A DNA stretch of 64,000 nucleotides. It comes from Anastrepha obliqua (Eukaryota; Arthropoda; Insecta; Diptera; Tephritidae). This document shows, in pieces, positions 53,185-64,000 of this stretch. The notes beneath the pieces are model-generated. The model was given only the letters and a program-made list of their open reading frames with translations. It searched no databases and was not told where the DNA came from. Each line of letters begins with the position of its first letter. Position 1 is the first letter of the stretch. The stretch is taken from the NCBI RefSeq assembly GCF_027943255.1, contig NC_072893.1:4092001-4156000 (forward strand), written 5' to 3'. Both the position numbers and the translations under genes were made by a program.

Positions 53185-53335
53185 GCAGATATACCGACGT
53201 CATTCGTTTTGCGTTTCACTAAGCTAAGGATAAATTTTGTGAAACACAAAACGAATGACGTAGAATCCAAAGTTACCCTCAAACAAATTCTTTTCGCCAT
53301 ACCTAACGAGCAAACCTGGCATCTATCATCCTTGG
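53185..53335. repeat. Palindromic ACGTCA-type repeat copy 3a, with a 23-bp hairpin
   Basis: Arms at 53197-53219 and 53239-53261 (ACGTCATTCGTTTTG(C/T)GTTTCAC) pair at 22 of 23 positions around a 19-nt loop. Then TCGCCATACCTAACGAGCAA and ACCTGGCATCTATCATCC (53297-53332), the complement of the module that is interrupted at 45413. Confidence 0.65.
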
Positions 53336-53504
53336 ACTTAACCACCTTCTGCTGTTGGAGATTAGCGTATAGGTCCACCTTCTCTTCGCGAAGTTTTCCC
53401 AACGCTCCTGTCATTTTAGTTAGGAACCAGCCTTCGCTTTATCTACAATCGCTTCAAATGGGTCTACCCACCCCAAATCTTGGTGAAAACATTTCAAAGT
53501 TGAG

Positions 53505-53805
53505 CTATTTGCCATACCCTTATTCGGCTGGGAGTGAATTGGAGAAAATTAGCTGGTGGCATGACGTCACTTGAGGTGTGTTTACACAAAACCTGAGATT
53601 ATGTTGGTGATATACGAAAAAAATCAACCAATGATACTTCGTTGTCGTTCGAGCAACGACTGATTGAACGACTATGTTAGTAGATGTGAAATGTTCGTGG
53701 AGAATTGGGTTGCCGAATCCCCAAGTGAAGTTGCAGCCTATGCTCCCCTCACAGTTTTCTTTTTCAACATAGCCAAATAGCAAGTCTGGTAATCTATCAT
53801 TCTTC
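53505..53805. repeat. Palindromic ACGTCA-type repeat copy 3b
   Basis: CTGGTGGCATGACGTCACTT (53553-53572), GATTATGTTGGTGATATACG, AAAAATCAACCAATG, and at the right end CACAGTTTTCTTTTTCAACA and AGCAAGTCTGGTAATCTATC. In reverse this aligns with copy 2 and copy 4 block by block. Confidence 0.6.
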
Positions 53806-53814
53806 CCTCCGAAT

Positions 53815-53885
53815 GGCAGTTGATTTTTATGAGAAGCTCTTCCATTGCAGTAAATGCTCGGAGGTTTGTCATTGGCTTCTTAGAT
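53815..53885 (-). repeat. tRNA-headed SINE copy 11, small internal fragment
   Basis: TTTTTATGAGAAGCTCTTCC and GTAAATGCTCGGAGGTTTGT match the complement of the SINE body only. Confidence 0.45.
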
Positions 53886-56800
53886 GCAGGTACAATAATT
53901 TTGGATTACGCGCGTTATCTCGCCTATATATGACGTAGATGTATTTCTCAATTATTTTATTTTTATTTTTTGTTTGTTTGTACTGTGCAACGCATTCCAA
54001 GCAGTCAAAACGAAGCAAAAATTAAGTAAGTATTAAAAGCGAGTTGATAGCAAATATTATTTCATTGCAAATACGATAACAATGCCAAGAAATATATGTG
54101 CATAAATGCAGTCGACGCCACCAACTCGGTAAGTTTGACCGATAAAAATGAGCTTCAAAAGCCGAATTTATCCACAGCAAACTTTAAGCGACGTATGTAA
54201 ATACCAGCGCATACAAGCGAGATCTATTTATGTGTGTTATGAATGCTCGCAAGTGTATGCGTGATGAGCTAAAAATATGGCTCTTCCGTTGTGGCGTCTA
54301 AAAGATATGCTCTCGCGCCGGCACTTCCGCGTTGAGCCTTTGCAGCTAGCAACTTCAAATTCACCTCAACGCGCCTACGACTCTGATATGCATGTGTATG
54401 TGTATGTGTGTGTGTGTAAGTGTTGTCAGAGCGGTAAATTGAATAAAATAAATTAAAAAGGATGTTGTCGTCGCGGTATCCGCTGGAGACAAATTCATTT
54501 ATTAAATTAACTAAGGCGCAAGTAAGCAAAACAAACGATTGTGAGCTGAAGAAAATAAAATGCATACATATGTATGTATGCATGTATGCATGGACGTGTG
54601 GGTATATATGAATAAAATGAGGCATTGCTCTATACCACGCGCAAGCGATAGTGGTGCGCCATTACTCACTCGCCAAGTAGTAGAAAAGTAAAAAATGATA
54701 TTCTTGTAATGCATTAAATAATTTTAATGCGGAAACGCTGTGTTTGGGCTTATCATTCGCTTCTAAAGGGTAATCCTGTAAGAACACAAAATACTCATAC
54801 ATACACGCATACATAAACAAACAAACATAAACACAAGCACTTCCCAACATGCCTCGCTCACATTGCTTACTTGCGTGACTTTTCATCTACTTGCAGCTTT
54901 TCTACACACCAGGGCACTGCCTCTTCTGCTTCTTAGATATATTGAAAAATATTAGCGGTAGTGTTGTTTCACACTCTACAGAAACTTTCAACATTTTCGC
55001 CTATTACTATATCAATTTCCTATTTCTCATTACTATCCCATATTCCTTGTGTCTAAGTCTTTGAAACGCAAATGCGCTTACCAAGTAAAAAAGAAAACAA
55101 AAAAAAGTAATCAAATCGCAAAGAAAAATATTAATCCTTAACTGAAAGAAGAGCTACCTCATTCCCCTTTAGTGCGCCATACTTCCATTACCCAGCTTTA
55201 CCTCTTGACTCCCTTCTTTCTACAACAACCTAAACCAACCAATCGGCTGTGAAATACTCACCTCTCCACCACTCAGCCCTCTGTGGATTCCAACCGCCCG
55301 GCGCAACCTAGCGCGTCATCAACTATTCAAGCCTCTAATGTGCACGCATTCCATTTACTTACTATTTTATATTTTACATTTCTTATTTTATGTTTCGTAT
55401 TATGTTTGTAGATACAATTTCCTCTCAGCATCATACATTGCTGTTGTTGTGTTTTTGATTTTGATTTAATGCACGAAAGAGAACGATTTTTATTTAAATA
55501 TGACTACACCAATGACTAGCGAAAAAATGAAAATAAATGAAAAATGTGCCAAAACACGCGCTGTGGGGATACCCCTCTCCGCTCTCCCCTCCAAAGCGTT
55601 TTCACTAAAATTGAGATGATTACTCGTATAGTATTCGTATGAGCACACAAAGCGCTGTTGTTGCGGTGGGATGCTCTCTACCAGACGCAATAGCGTCTTT
55701 CTAATCCACCAACTGCTTAAAAAATAAATAAAAAAATGAAAAATAAAAAAAACGAAAGTTAAAGGAAAGTAATACATGAAAAAATAAGCCCTATACAACT
55801 AACAAAACGCCAACGCTGCGGCGCTCTGTTAACATTACGCCCGCAACTTTGCCAACCGCTCAGCGCTTATGCTGCCGCTTCACCAGGCGGCGTCATTTCG
55901 ATGCTTCATATTCAAATTCATAATACCACATTTTTTCATGTTCATATTTCTACGCTCGTACGCGTCGTAGTCGTCTTTGAAATATACAAAGTAGTAAATT
56001 TGAGCAAGTATGTGTTTTTAGAAGTAGTGTATGGATGGAGGGATGGTGGAGCGATGTAGTTGTGAGAGCGGAGGTGTTGCTGAAATCGGAAACTTTCTTT
56101 CAGTGCGCGCGGCAAAGCCAGCTACCGACATGAGCAACAACAAAAACACTCGCTACTATTATACCAACAGCTGCGTCGGGTTTGGCAGCGTCAGCGTCAA
56201 CGTCGGGTTTGAAGTTATTTAGTGCTGCGCGGTATGACGCGCTGTGGTGTAGGGTGGCGCGCCGCTTGTAGATTCTTGAATAGAATTCCGTTTAGTTTTT
56301 GTGCTTACAATGCTAACTTTTCAGGGTTGTTTCATAGCACGCACACACACACACACTTTGGCAAACACATATATGTGCTTTTTTGTATATCCACCCGAAT
56401 TATGAGGAAACTGCAAAGAAAGAATAGAAGGCAACAGAAGAAGAAGAAGATAAAAAAAATGAAAAGTTTATAATTACTTATTTTTTGATGAATTGGATAA
56501 ATAAAAAATATCGATTGATATTACTTAGGGCAAAGAAAATGAGTATATGAGTGAGTGAGTGAACGAGAGATGAGTGTGGGTGGGAGCGTGAGTGGCTCGA
56601 GCGTCGCTTTGTAGAGGTCGAGATGAGCTGAGGTGGTATTATGAGCAAATTAATTATGCATTTCCAGCAACGGGGAAGAGGAATAATAATGTAAGTCAGT
56701 GTTTGCCGAAATCGCAAAGCTAGCAAAGAAACATTCAAAACCGCATTTTGATAGATGGGAGAGAATTGAGAGGAATATAAAAAAAAATCAAGCTGCTTAG

Positions 56801-57036
56801 ATAGATAGATAATGCAATCAAATAAGCAAATTTCAGGTTAATGAAAGGCAACTGAAATATTAAATAAAACCGGGAAGTGGAGTATAAACTAGCAGGGGAA
56901 AGGAATCGGAGATTATTACTTTCTCAGAGGATTTAGGTGTATTTCCGGTTTTCTTTCTGAAGTCATGTAATGAAAATGAATATGAGAAGAATATTTCTGT
57001 GGTATTTATCAGGAATGGGCATAGTGCACTAAATAA
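53886..57036. other. Unique block without recognised gene
   Basis: TG microsatellite at 54396-54417, CA at 56340-56356, a pyrimidine-rich segment at 55140-55330. Open stretches (54269-54886 minus, 55490-55798 minus, 56031-56473 plus) have no domain signature. I looked for exon-like ORFs with splice sites and found none that stand out. Confidence 0.35.
54396..54417. repeat. TG microsatellite
   Basis: Alternating TG with one TA interruption. Confidence 0.7.
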
Positions 57037-57731
57037 TTAAGGGGACGATACCTGTAAAATTTCGAATAAAAATTATGTCAAAAAATTGTTAGACTGTAAA
57101 TTGAAGTATTTTTTATATTATGAATCGTCAACCGTGACGATTCTATTCTTTGCGTTTGAGCGCTGGGAGAGGTTGAATTTTCATGTATTCAAACTTTAGA
57201 CGCGTTTTTCACAAAACTATAATTTTCGAATTGGCGTACACGATAACTCGAAAAGTTATTGACCGATCTCCCTGAAATTTTGCACACATACTTTTTATGA
57301 TATTACCTTCAATGTGAATTAAAATGTTTGAAAATTTTTCGGAAAAATAATTTTTTCGAAGTAAAAATAGTAGGAAAATTCGCCCCAAAATTCATTTTTT
57401 TTCTTTTGAAGCATTTTATTCCGCGAATTTTTTTCATTTGTTTTTAATTCATATATAAGTTATGACATTCATAAACAAACAAAAAATTGGTTTTTTGTAT
57501 TCAGGTCACTGACGCAGATGCTACAATGCCCGCCGATTGAGAAGCCCCGCTGCGACCTTCCTGGACGAATTCAGTGTACATTCGCCGTTTTAAATGATTA
57601 AAATAAAAACTTTTTTTTATATTATTTTAATGTGTAAATAAACTGTATGCCAATTTAAAAAAAAAATATACTGACTTCTTTATTTTAAATAATTTTAAAG
57701 AAAATCAGGGAAAATGTGGCCGTCCCCTTAA
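57037..57731. repeat. TTAAGGGG-type TIR element (MITE), complete, 695 bp
   Basis: TTAAGGGGACGATACC at the left and its mirror GGCCGTCCCCTTAA at the right, with TTAA exactly at both borders (57037-57040 and 57728-57731). The shared core TAGACGCGTTTTTCACAAAA is at 57205-57224, followed by CCGATCTCCCTGAAATTTTG. A GC-rich island, CTACAATGCCCGCCGATTGA, at 57521-57540 is conserved in the partial copy at 10645. Perfect TTAA at both borders is the target-site pattern of piggyBac-type transposition; no transposase is present. No coding capacity. Confidence 0.7.
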
Positions 57732-58206
57732 TGCATTAAGCGGATAGTTAAAAGACTAAGAAACTGAATATTTAGTGATAATGAAACACTCACATATTTT
57801 AACTACCACTAAAAAAATTAGTGGTAGTTCAGTTTAGTGGTAGTGCAAAATGCCCAACCCTGGTACATCTTCAAGTAGTCCGTGCGAATGCTTCTTTATT
57901 TTTGAGGAGATTCCTTAAAAGCCACTTTTATTTTTTTATAAAGTTTCCACCTTTTTGTAATTAACTATGGAACGCCCAAAGCGCGATTTTTAGGGGCGAA
58001 TCGAACTGCCTCCAGTTACAGCCTAAGCTGAACCCAAATCGAACATTTAAAGGGTGTAAGTAATGAATAATCAGAATTTTGAAAAATCCAGTATTTTTAT
58101 TAATAAAAAATGCAAAAAGCACATACGTCTCAATAGGATTAATTTGATCATACATTATAGTTATGTTTATAAAAGAACAAAAAATTACATGTAGTTATTA
58201 TAATAT
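57732..58206. other. No recognised gene
   Basis: AT-rich spacer between two TIR elements. A short inverted pair, ACCACTAAAAAAATTAGTGGT, lies at 57805-57825. Confidence 0.3.
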
Positions 58207-58878
58207 TTAAGGGGGAACACCACTGTGAACGCGTGAAGTGATTTTCTTACATTTTTTTTATAAATAGGGATGATTATTTGAGGATCGGACAAATTATAAC
58301 TTATTTAACTATAGGGACAAAAAATTGTATTAATAAATATTAAAAATTACAATTGTTACTAATATTGATGCAATGACGTCATAAAAAACTGATCCACCCT
58401 GGTGGCCGGGATACATCGGATACACAAAAATCATCTGAAAGCAAAAAGCCAAAAAAATTCTTAATCTATACATCTTTTTTGAGAAAATGGTGCGGCTTTA
58501 AAAAATAAGTTTATGTTTTTACGCTTTGTTTGTTTTCGAAAGGCTTGAAAAAATATTGACTTTTGGAAATTTAAAAACGGCTATGTAAGACTGTAGCCAA
58601 TACATGTACAAAAATTAAAAAAAAAAATTAAAGTCGGCTTATAAGTCTTCGAGAAATTGGGGCCACCGTGTTCAGAAAAGTCGTTTTGAGAAAAACGAGT
58701 TTAAAGTTTTCATTGGCCGTTGTAACTCACACTTATTGTATTAAGAATGCGTATAACTTCGTCAATTTTCAAGATTTTAAGTTAACATATTTTTACATAT
58801 TTTTGAATATATCTACTTTAAGAAAATACAAAAAAAAAATCGATTTTTCTGAAAAATCACTGTGGTGTCCCCCCTTAA
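58207..58878. repeat. TTAAGGGG-type TIR element (MITE), complete, 672 bp
   Basis: TTAAGGGGGAACACCACTGT at the left (58207) and the complement of CACTGTGGTGTCCCCCCTTAA at the right end (58878); TTAA at both borders. The shared core occurs in reverse (GTTTTGAGAAAAACGAGTTT, 58682-58701). AT-rich, no coding capacity. Confidence 0.7.
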
Positions 58879-59482
58879 TATTTATAGTTGAATAATTATA
58901 ATTATATAAGCTCTTCGATATAGAGCAAATTTGAAGCACTACGAGTACATTAACAATTAGCTCACTAGCCGCACTCGATGGAGGTGCAGATGATGTTTGA
59001 AAAAACAAAAAAAAAACAAAACATTTAATAAATTTGATACCAGTAGTTGGAAATGTTATAAAAAATTTAGAACCGATACAATTTTTCAAAACTAAAATTT
59101 AAAGAAGTCAAGTTCGACTGTTTTTTGCTGAAGCTGAATCGAAACCGAACTGAAGTTTTGCTAAAGATTCTTATTATACTTAAATTTTAATAATAAATAA
59201 CTTGAGTTAATTAGTTAAAGTTGTCTTAAAAATTTATAAATTTACAATTAATTAATTATTATAATTAATTTAATACATTTTAACACTAAAATTACTTAAT
59301 TGAATGTGCCGACCATCAAACATGTGTAGGTGACTAGTTGAAGTAGAAGCGAAGGCAGGTCACTCTTGACGTCAAGTGGAATTTCTAGTCTTAAAAACAT
59401 GTAATCTTAAATTGTTTATTGAAGTCCTATGTTCTACCTAGGAACGATATTTATATAATTGTCAGTTACAATGCAATTTTCT
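58879..59482. other. AT-rich stretch without recognised gene
   Basis: Spacer between TIR elements; TAATTAATT-type tracts around 59240-59275. Nothing nameable. Confidence 0.3.
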
Positions 59483-60216
59483 TTAAGGGGTTATATAATA
59501 TACCTTGTGTTGGACTAAAAATCGAACTTCTTTTATCGCATATTCTAAAAGTACATCATAAAAATACAAATTCAAAAAATCATAAAGAGCGGAGCTCTGG
59601 AACGAAAGTTACAGGCCGTGGAAGCGCGCGACCTTATCCATAAAAGAAGTGCACGCAAAACTTTAGACGCGATTAGCTCGAAGTCGTGCTTTTTGAAAAT
59701 TACCATCGCGGTGATCATTATTTATCAAAAACTATTTGACCGATTTACATAAACATGTTTGTGATTATTCGAAGTTACAACCTCGTTAATCTGGTTCACT
59801 TTTTATAAATATTTGCATAGTTCGCTGGAATAAATTTTTTTTTAATTTTTCAACCCCTCAAAAATCGTTTTTTGGTGCAAAGCGGTTTTAATATCGAGAA
59901 AATTTTTGTTTGGATAAGTAAAATTCACTAAAAAACAATTTTCTACAATAACCATTAAATTTTTTTACTTCAGTTGAGCTACTCAAGCGCTAACGTGATC
60001 ACCCCAGGCCTCTTCTAAAAAACGACGTTTCGAGGGAGGGGCGATATCAACAATAAATAAAAACATTTTTTAAAATAAAAGCACCAAAATGTATTCTTCG
60101 AGAGTTACCCTTCGGTGTGATATATGCCTCACTTGAATACAAGTTCTGAAACATATTTAAAAAAAATTATGACAATCGTCCATTTTTTCGCGCTCACAAG
60201 ATATATAACTCCTTAC
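59483..60216. repeat. TTAAGGGG-type TIR element (MITE), complete, about 734 bp
   Basis: Left end TTAAGGGGTTATATAATATA (59483) and right end complementary to ACAAGATATATAACTCCTTAC (60196-60216). The right-hand TTAA has become TTAC. The core ACTTTAGACGCGATTAGCTC (59660-59679) and a GACCGATTTACATAAA block place it in the same group as the 57037 element. Confidence 0.6.
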
Positions 60217-60384
60217 GTGGCTCAATTATTTCCTCCATCCAGAAATACTTTTAGTGAGACTCAAACGAGAGTTGTGGTTTAGTCATACTTTTTTGATAGA
60301 TCGGTTAATTTGTTGGAGCACAATGGAAGTTGAAGTTATGGTTGAAGTGCATACCTCCTTTTCATATTATACTGACTTACTAAA

Positions 60385-60665
60385 TTTTGGTAATCAGCTA
60401 TGGCGAAAAACAAAGTTGTGAGAGTAACTTCGGCTGCCACATCATAGGGGGCTAGCCAGCAGAATTCTGCCCGCTCATTTCATACGTATTCCCACGCTCG
60501 TCCAATCTGGCGTTGTTTAGACGGCAACGAAGCAATTTGAATGAAGTCTGATTTTTTTCGAATATCACCAACACAATCAAACGCATGTAAATACCCATGT
60601 GACGTCAGCCAATCAGCTGATTATTTCAAATTCATTCAGAACCAGTTAATGGGCTGATTTTGAGA
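60385..60665. repeat. Palindromic ACGTCA-type repeat copy 4
   Basis: AATCAGCTATGGCGAAAAAC and GTAACTTCGGCTGCCACATC at the left; TCGAATATCACCAACACAAT, ATACCCATGTGACGTCAGCC and AATCAGCTGATTATTTC on the right (60559-60626). Same order as copy 2; inverted relative to copy 3b. Confidence 0.6.
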
Positions 60666-60689
60666 AAAATATACAGACACATAATCTCA

Positions 60690-61400
60690 ATTCCGATATC
60701 CAAGTCACTCTCAGTCAGTGGCAAAACAATCTGGAGACGCATGGACTAAAAATAAGCAGGAAAAAGACAGATTTTGTGTGCTGCAACAACAACAAGCCTA
60801 ACACTAATTTTGTTGGACCCCAGCTCACTAAATGAGGTCACCATATTTAAATACTTAGGCTCCGTTATAACAAATACTGGATAAGTTAATGAAGACGTGC
60901 AGCATAGGGTTATCTCTGCGTTGTTAAAACGGAAAGCCCGAACTGGGGTGCCATGCGACTTGAGGATGTCTCTTCACCTAAAAGGCGAAATAATACATAA
61001 AACCGCAGTGCAACCCACTTTGTTATATGGAGCTGAATGCTGGCCTAAAAAAAGTCACAGGAAAGAAAACTTCAAAGGGAAGAAATAAAAATTTTGAGAT
61101 GGCCAGCCTCGATCGCAATGTGGGCAAAGCGTCTAGTCGATTGATTCGTGGAAGTCTTAAAATCGCGCCGATTGAGCAAAAAATACTAATAATAATACAT
61201 AGTCGTTTTCGCTGGCATGGACATACCCAGAGGAGGCCTGAATCAGATATGACAAAAACAGACGCTGTGGATGTCTGGTCGACAACAACATGCATGGATG
61301 AAGCCAAGAGAGGAGACGAGCCAAGATCGAAGAATCTGGAGATTAAGTACTAGGAGAGCTGACCCTAAGTGAAATAATATAAAAGCAAGGAAGAAGAAGA
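60690..61400 (+). pseudogene. RTE-like non-LTR retrotransposon, thumb region to 3' end
   Basis: LSQWQNNLETHGLKISRKKT (60712-60770), DFVCCNN, then after a shift VTIFKYLGSVITNTG, a TAA, VNEDVQHRVISALLKRKART and HKTAVQPTLLYGAECWP (60990-61045). Further on, in other frames, GRMASLDRNV-type sequence, RFRWHGHTQRRPESDM (61205-61250) and a short end with AAGAAGAAGAAG at 61389. It corresponds to the part of RTE ORFs after the catalytic palm; the 1-615 fragment is the same kind of tail. Confidence 0.75.
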
Positions 61401-64000
61401 AGATAATCTCGCCACCTATCGAAAACAAATTTATATACTTTTCAAGAGAAACCTATTCCTGAGCTCAATCTGGTCTACTTATATAGAAGGCCTACCAACA
61501 GTCACAATTTGCCTTGTGCGTGCACGACTCGATAGACCAACCGATACTTTTTACGCTTTGAATAAGTTTTGTGACTTACTATGCTTTTAAGACGTGCTCA
61601 TAAAACATTCTGAAAGCACTTTAATACAGCCAAACGCAAACGAAATTTCTAAGAGTCGGCGTGGTTCATTAGCATAAGAAAAATTGCCAGTCTCCGCAAT
61701 CCTGCATAAGAAGTTGCACGTAAAAAGAAACTAATACTTCCACTTCATATGTTCGTGCTCACGTATGTGTTGTGTTTTGTATAGCATTAAAGCACAGAAA
61801 CGCCATTGACACCCATTTCGTACCATCATCAACAAAAACTTTGTCCTAAAAAGCTGCCACCACTACTAAATCAATACTAAAGCAATTTTCCAGCAGCACC
61901 AGCACCCACACCCGCTAACGGCTCGCTCATAAAAAAAATTAATTTTTGAACATTTCGAGAAACTCACATATACACACTCAAAGCCAATGGGTTCCTCCAA
62001 CACTAATTCTCCCGCTTCCCCACCCATTCAATGCCCTGCCGTGGCGCTAAACTATATGCGATTCACAGTTAATACAAAAACTTTATCGTTTCTTGCAAAA
62101 ATCCAACCATTGAATTGCAATAAAGTATCGCCTACATTAGGGCACAAGGATGCAGCAGCATATGCGCTTACATATGTACGTGTGGCACATCCTGCAGTAA
62201 GAATTAGAAAAGCCTCGTGAGAGGACTAGTTCAGTTTAACCCAATAAGTGCCGCACTGCAGGTGAGTGGCAGGTATGGATGCAGCGCGGAAAGGTCGTCA
62301 GAGTTGTAAAGTAAAGGCTGAGGTTGTCAAACACTGATCTCCGCATTTGCTTTTGTTATGCGCTCGAGAAATGTGTGCTTACTAATGACCTGACTAGCCC
62401 AATGTGGCTTTCAAAAGTAACGGCAGCTACTGGTAATAACGACGCCATGTAGCGAAAGGGCAAGTTCGGCATTAGTTGGGAAACAGTTCGATTTACTGTG
62501 TGCCATTTACACCCACACACATACACACAAGCATATTCCCATTCATTTGCACTCTCAACGGCGGTGGCAGCGATACACAAAACTTGCTTAGTTGTAGAAA
62601 TTATGCGGGTTGAAGATGAGAGCCGTATGCTTTGTGCTGCCTGCTTGAGCCTGGGTGAGGCAATGGTTTGCGCGGGATGGCCGTCAAGACTAAAAACTCA
62701 TTGCGCACCGAAAAACTGTGGCGACCCAACTCACACCACCAGCCATCTCAGCCCAATTTTCAGCTACTACTTTGCTAGTTGCAAACGCCTTCATCGAATG
62801 CGAATTTTCGCGCTTGTGGCGCAAAGCGACTATGGAATTTATAAAATTTTCATAGTAACAAGTTTGGCGCGCTGGCAGCCAAATTCCGAGATGCCCTTCT
62901 TAAGCTCTGCCCTCGGGGCTACTCAGTCTATGCAAGGCGTCTCAGTCAACGGCGAAGCGTTATAAATCCGCGCTCCAAAAAAAATTAACTTTGTTTTGAT
63001 GCTACTAGAATTTTCACCCTCCATCTGCCTCCTTCTTTCTGCATTTTACTTTGCAAATTTCTTTTAGTTTGCTTACATTTTTACAACACAATAACAACAA
63101 AATGGAAAAAAACGATGTAAGGGGGAAAATTGCGGATTGTAGTGTAGAAAAAGTAATGCATGAAAGTGCGAAAGAAGAAAGTAGAAAAATAGATACAAAG
63201 CCAGAAAATAAATGCGGCGCGGTTTCATTAGTTGAGCGACAGTCAGAGCGCGTGGCGTTTGCGGCATGAAGCGCGTCGGCGACGAAACTTAACTAAGAAG
63301 CTGCTTCCTGGCACTGCGGAGCGGCTAACTGCACTGCCTTCCTGAGCACAGCCACCCAACGAAATCTCAGGCAGAAGCGGCTGCTCGGCGAAATGCGAAC
63401 GTTGGCAATAAATCTGAATTGAACCGCTCCTGAGAGAGTTTTTTTCTGCAGTTTCGCTCGAAATTTGGGTGGCCATGTGGAGATATGGAAATGTAAAAAT
63501 ATTTTTGTAGCCACCTTGGAAAGGAGGTCGCATAAGAGTCGCTGAATTATTGGTTGGGCGGAAGGTGTGGTTAGCGTCGCGGTAGTGGGCTCTTGGTATC
63601 TAAGCGTTAGACCATTTTTTATTTATGCCAAAAAAATTCAAATTCAAATTCAAATGCATGCTTTAAGAATTAGAGCAACTGCAATAAATCAAATGAGTTT
63701 ACTGATTATTTGCTCATGCCAAATATTTGAGTTTATGTTAGGTAAGGTTTGTCTTACATGGTTCACCTTAAAAGAGCTCACTTTTTCCAAGATGCTGGTC
63801 TCTAGTGTTGCCTCTGTTGATGAAACATAAAGAAGCACATAGGCCTTTGATATCAACCTGTTTGTAGCAGTAACAAATTCCTTAGCTGTTGGTTCGTAAT
63901 ATTACGCAAGATTCCTGGTAGCCAAAGCACGAGCTGCGGTAGCTGCTTTAGAGTTTATTTAATATTTCAGTTATATCCAAAATATGTGGAATCCTATTTT
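61401..64000. other. Unique block without confirmed gene
   Basis: No transposon signature. A possible splice acceptor, AAATTTCTTTTAG, ending at 63067, is followed by ACAACAAAATGG (ATG at 63102) and an open stretch of about 56 codons from there. See findings; too weak to annotate as a gene. A repeated CAAATT motif lies at 63639-63656. The open stretch at 62498-62965 has no domain. Confidence 0.3.

Noticed and set aside
1..64000. LTR retrotransposons, endogenous virus copies, CRISPR arrays, rRNA
   Set aside because: I looked for gag/protease/integrase or envelope-type motifs, long direct terminal repeats, spaced direct repeats and rRNA blocks and saw none. RT relics here are all non-LTR type.

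Overview
The window looks like nuclear DNA of a higher dipteran, most likely a tephritid fruit fly. It is AT-rich, carries CAA/TTG-type triplet runs and CA/TG microsatellites typical of fly non-coding DNA, and is crowded with insect-type transposon relics. A tRNA-Trp gene that I recognise as dipteran is present. The family-level call rests on repeat sequences I recall from tephritid genomes and is moderately sure; the species is not determined.

I found no intact protein-coding gene. The only feature I would call functional with confidence is tRNA-Trp(CCA) at 41116-41187 on the minus strand. A possible 5' UTR plus first coding exon ends in a strong splice donor at 26369-26396. Apart from that, every recognisable protein signature belongs to a decayed mobile element.

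Layout. 0.2-6.6 kb: RTE-like tail, an end of a TTAAGGGG-type MITE, an internally deleted Tc1-like element, an ITm (mariner-related) element with all three catalytic Asp still readable, three SINE copies, and a second ITm element on the minus strand. 7.8-9.3 kb: minus-strand RNase H-bearing non-LTR retrotransposon with its 3' UTR. 10.4-12.4 kb: SINE, MITE fragment and a T-rich ~250-bp tandem array. 13.3-17.1 kb: three non-LTR fragments, one of them split by a small mariner relative. 17.1-20.0 kb: block without recognised repeats. 20.0-23.6 kb: non-LTR and mariner fragments. 23.6-26.4 kb: unique block ending in the candidate exon. 26.9-33.1 kb: SINEs alternating with R1/I-like fragments. 33.1-36.1 kb: unique block with homeodomain-core-rich sequence. 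36.1-37.6 kb: RTE-like reverse transcriptase. 37.6-43.2 kb: mostly unique sequence with MITE and RTE fragments and the tRNA. 43.2-44.8 kb: decayed copy of a protein family repeated in arthropod genomes. 45.3-53.9 kb: palindromic repeats, a nested 121-bp retroposon with a target duplication, a mariner deletion derivative, several retrotransposon pieces and a TIR element. 53.9-57.0 kb: unique block. 57.0-60.7 kb: three complete TTAAGGGG-type TIR elements in a row plus a palindromic repeat. 60.7-61.4 kb: RTE tail. 61.4-64.0 kb: unique sequence.

The pieces do not form a pathway. They record successive insertions: cut-and-paste families survive mainly as deletion derivatives, retrotransposons mainly as 3' ends, and short non-autonomous families (SINEs, MITEs, palindromic repeats) are the most repeated class. 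The most interesting material is (i) a tRNA-headed SINE family with about 11 copies, (ii) a group of MITE families sharing TTAAGGGG ends and an internal core, (iii) nested insertions that define element boundaries, and (iv) the arthropod repeat ORF at 43.2-44.8 kb.
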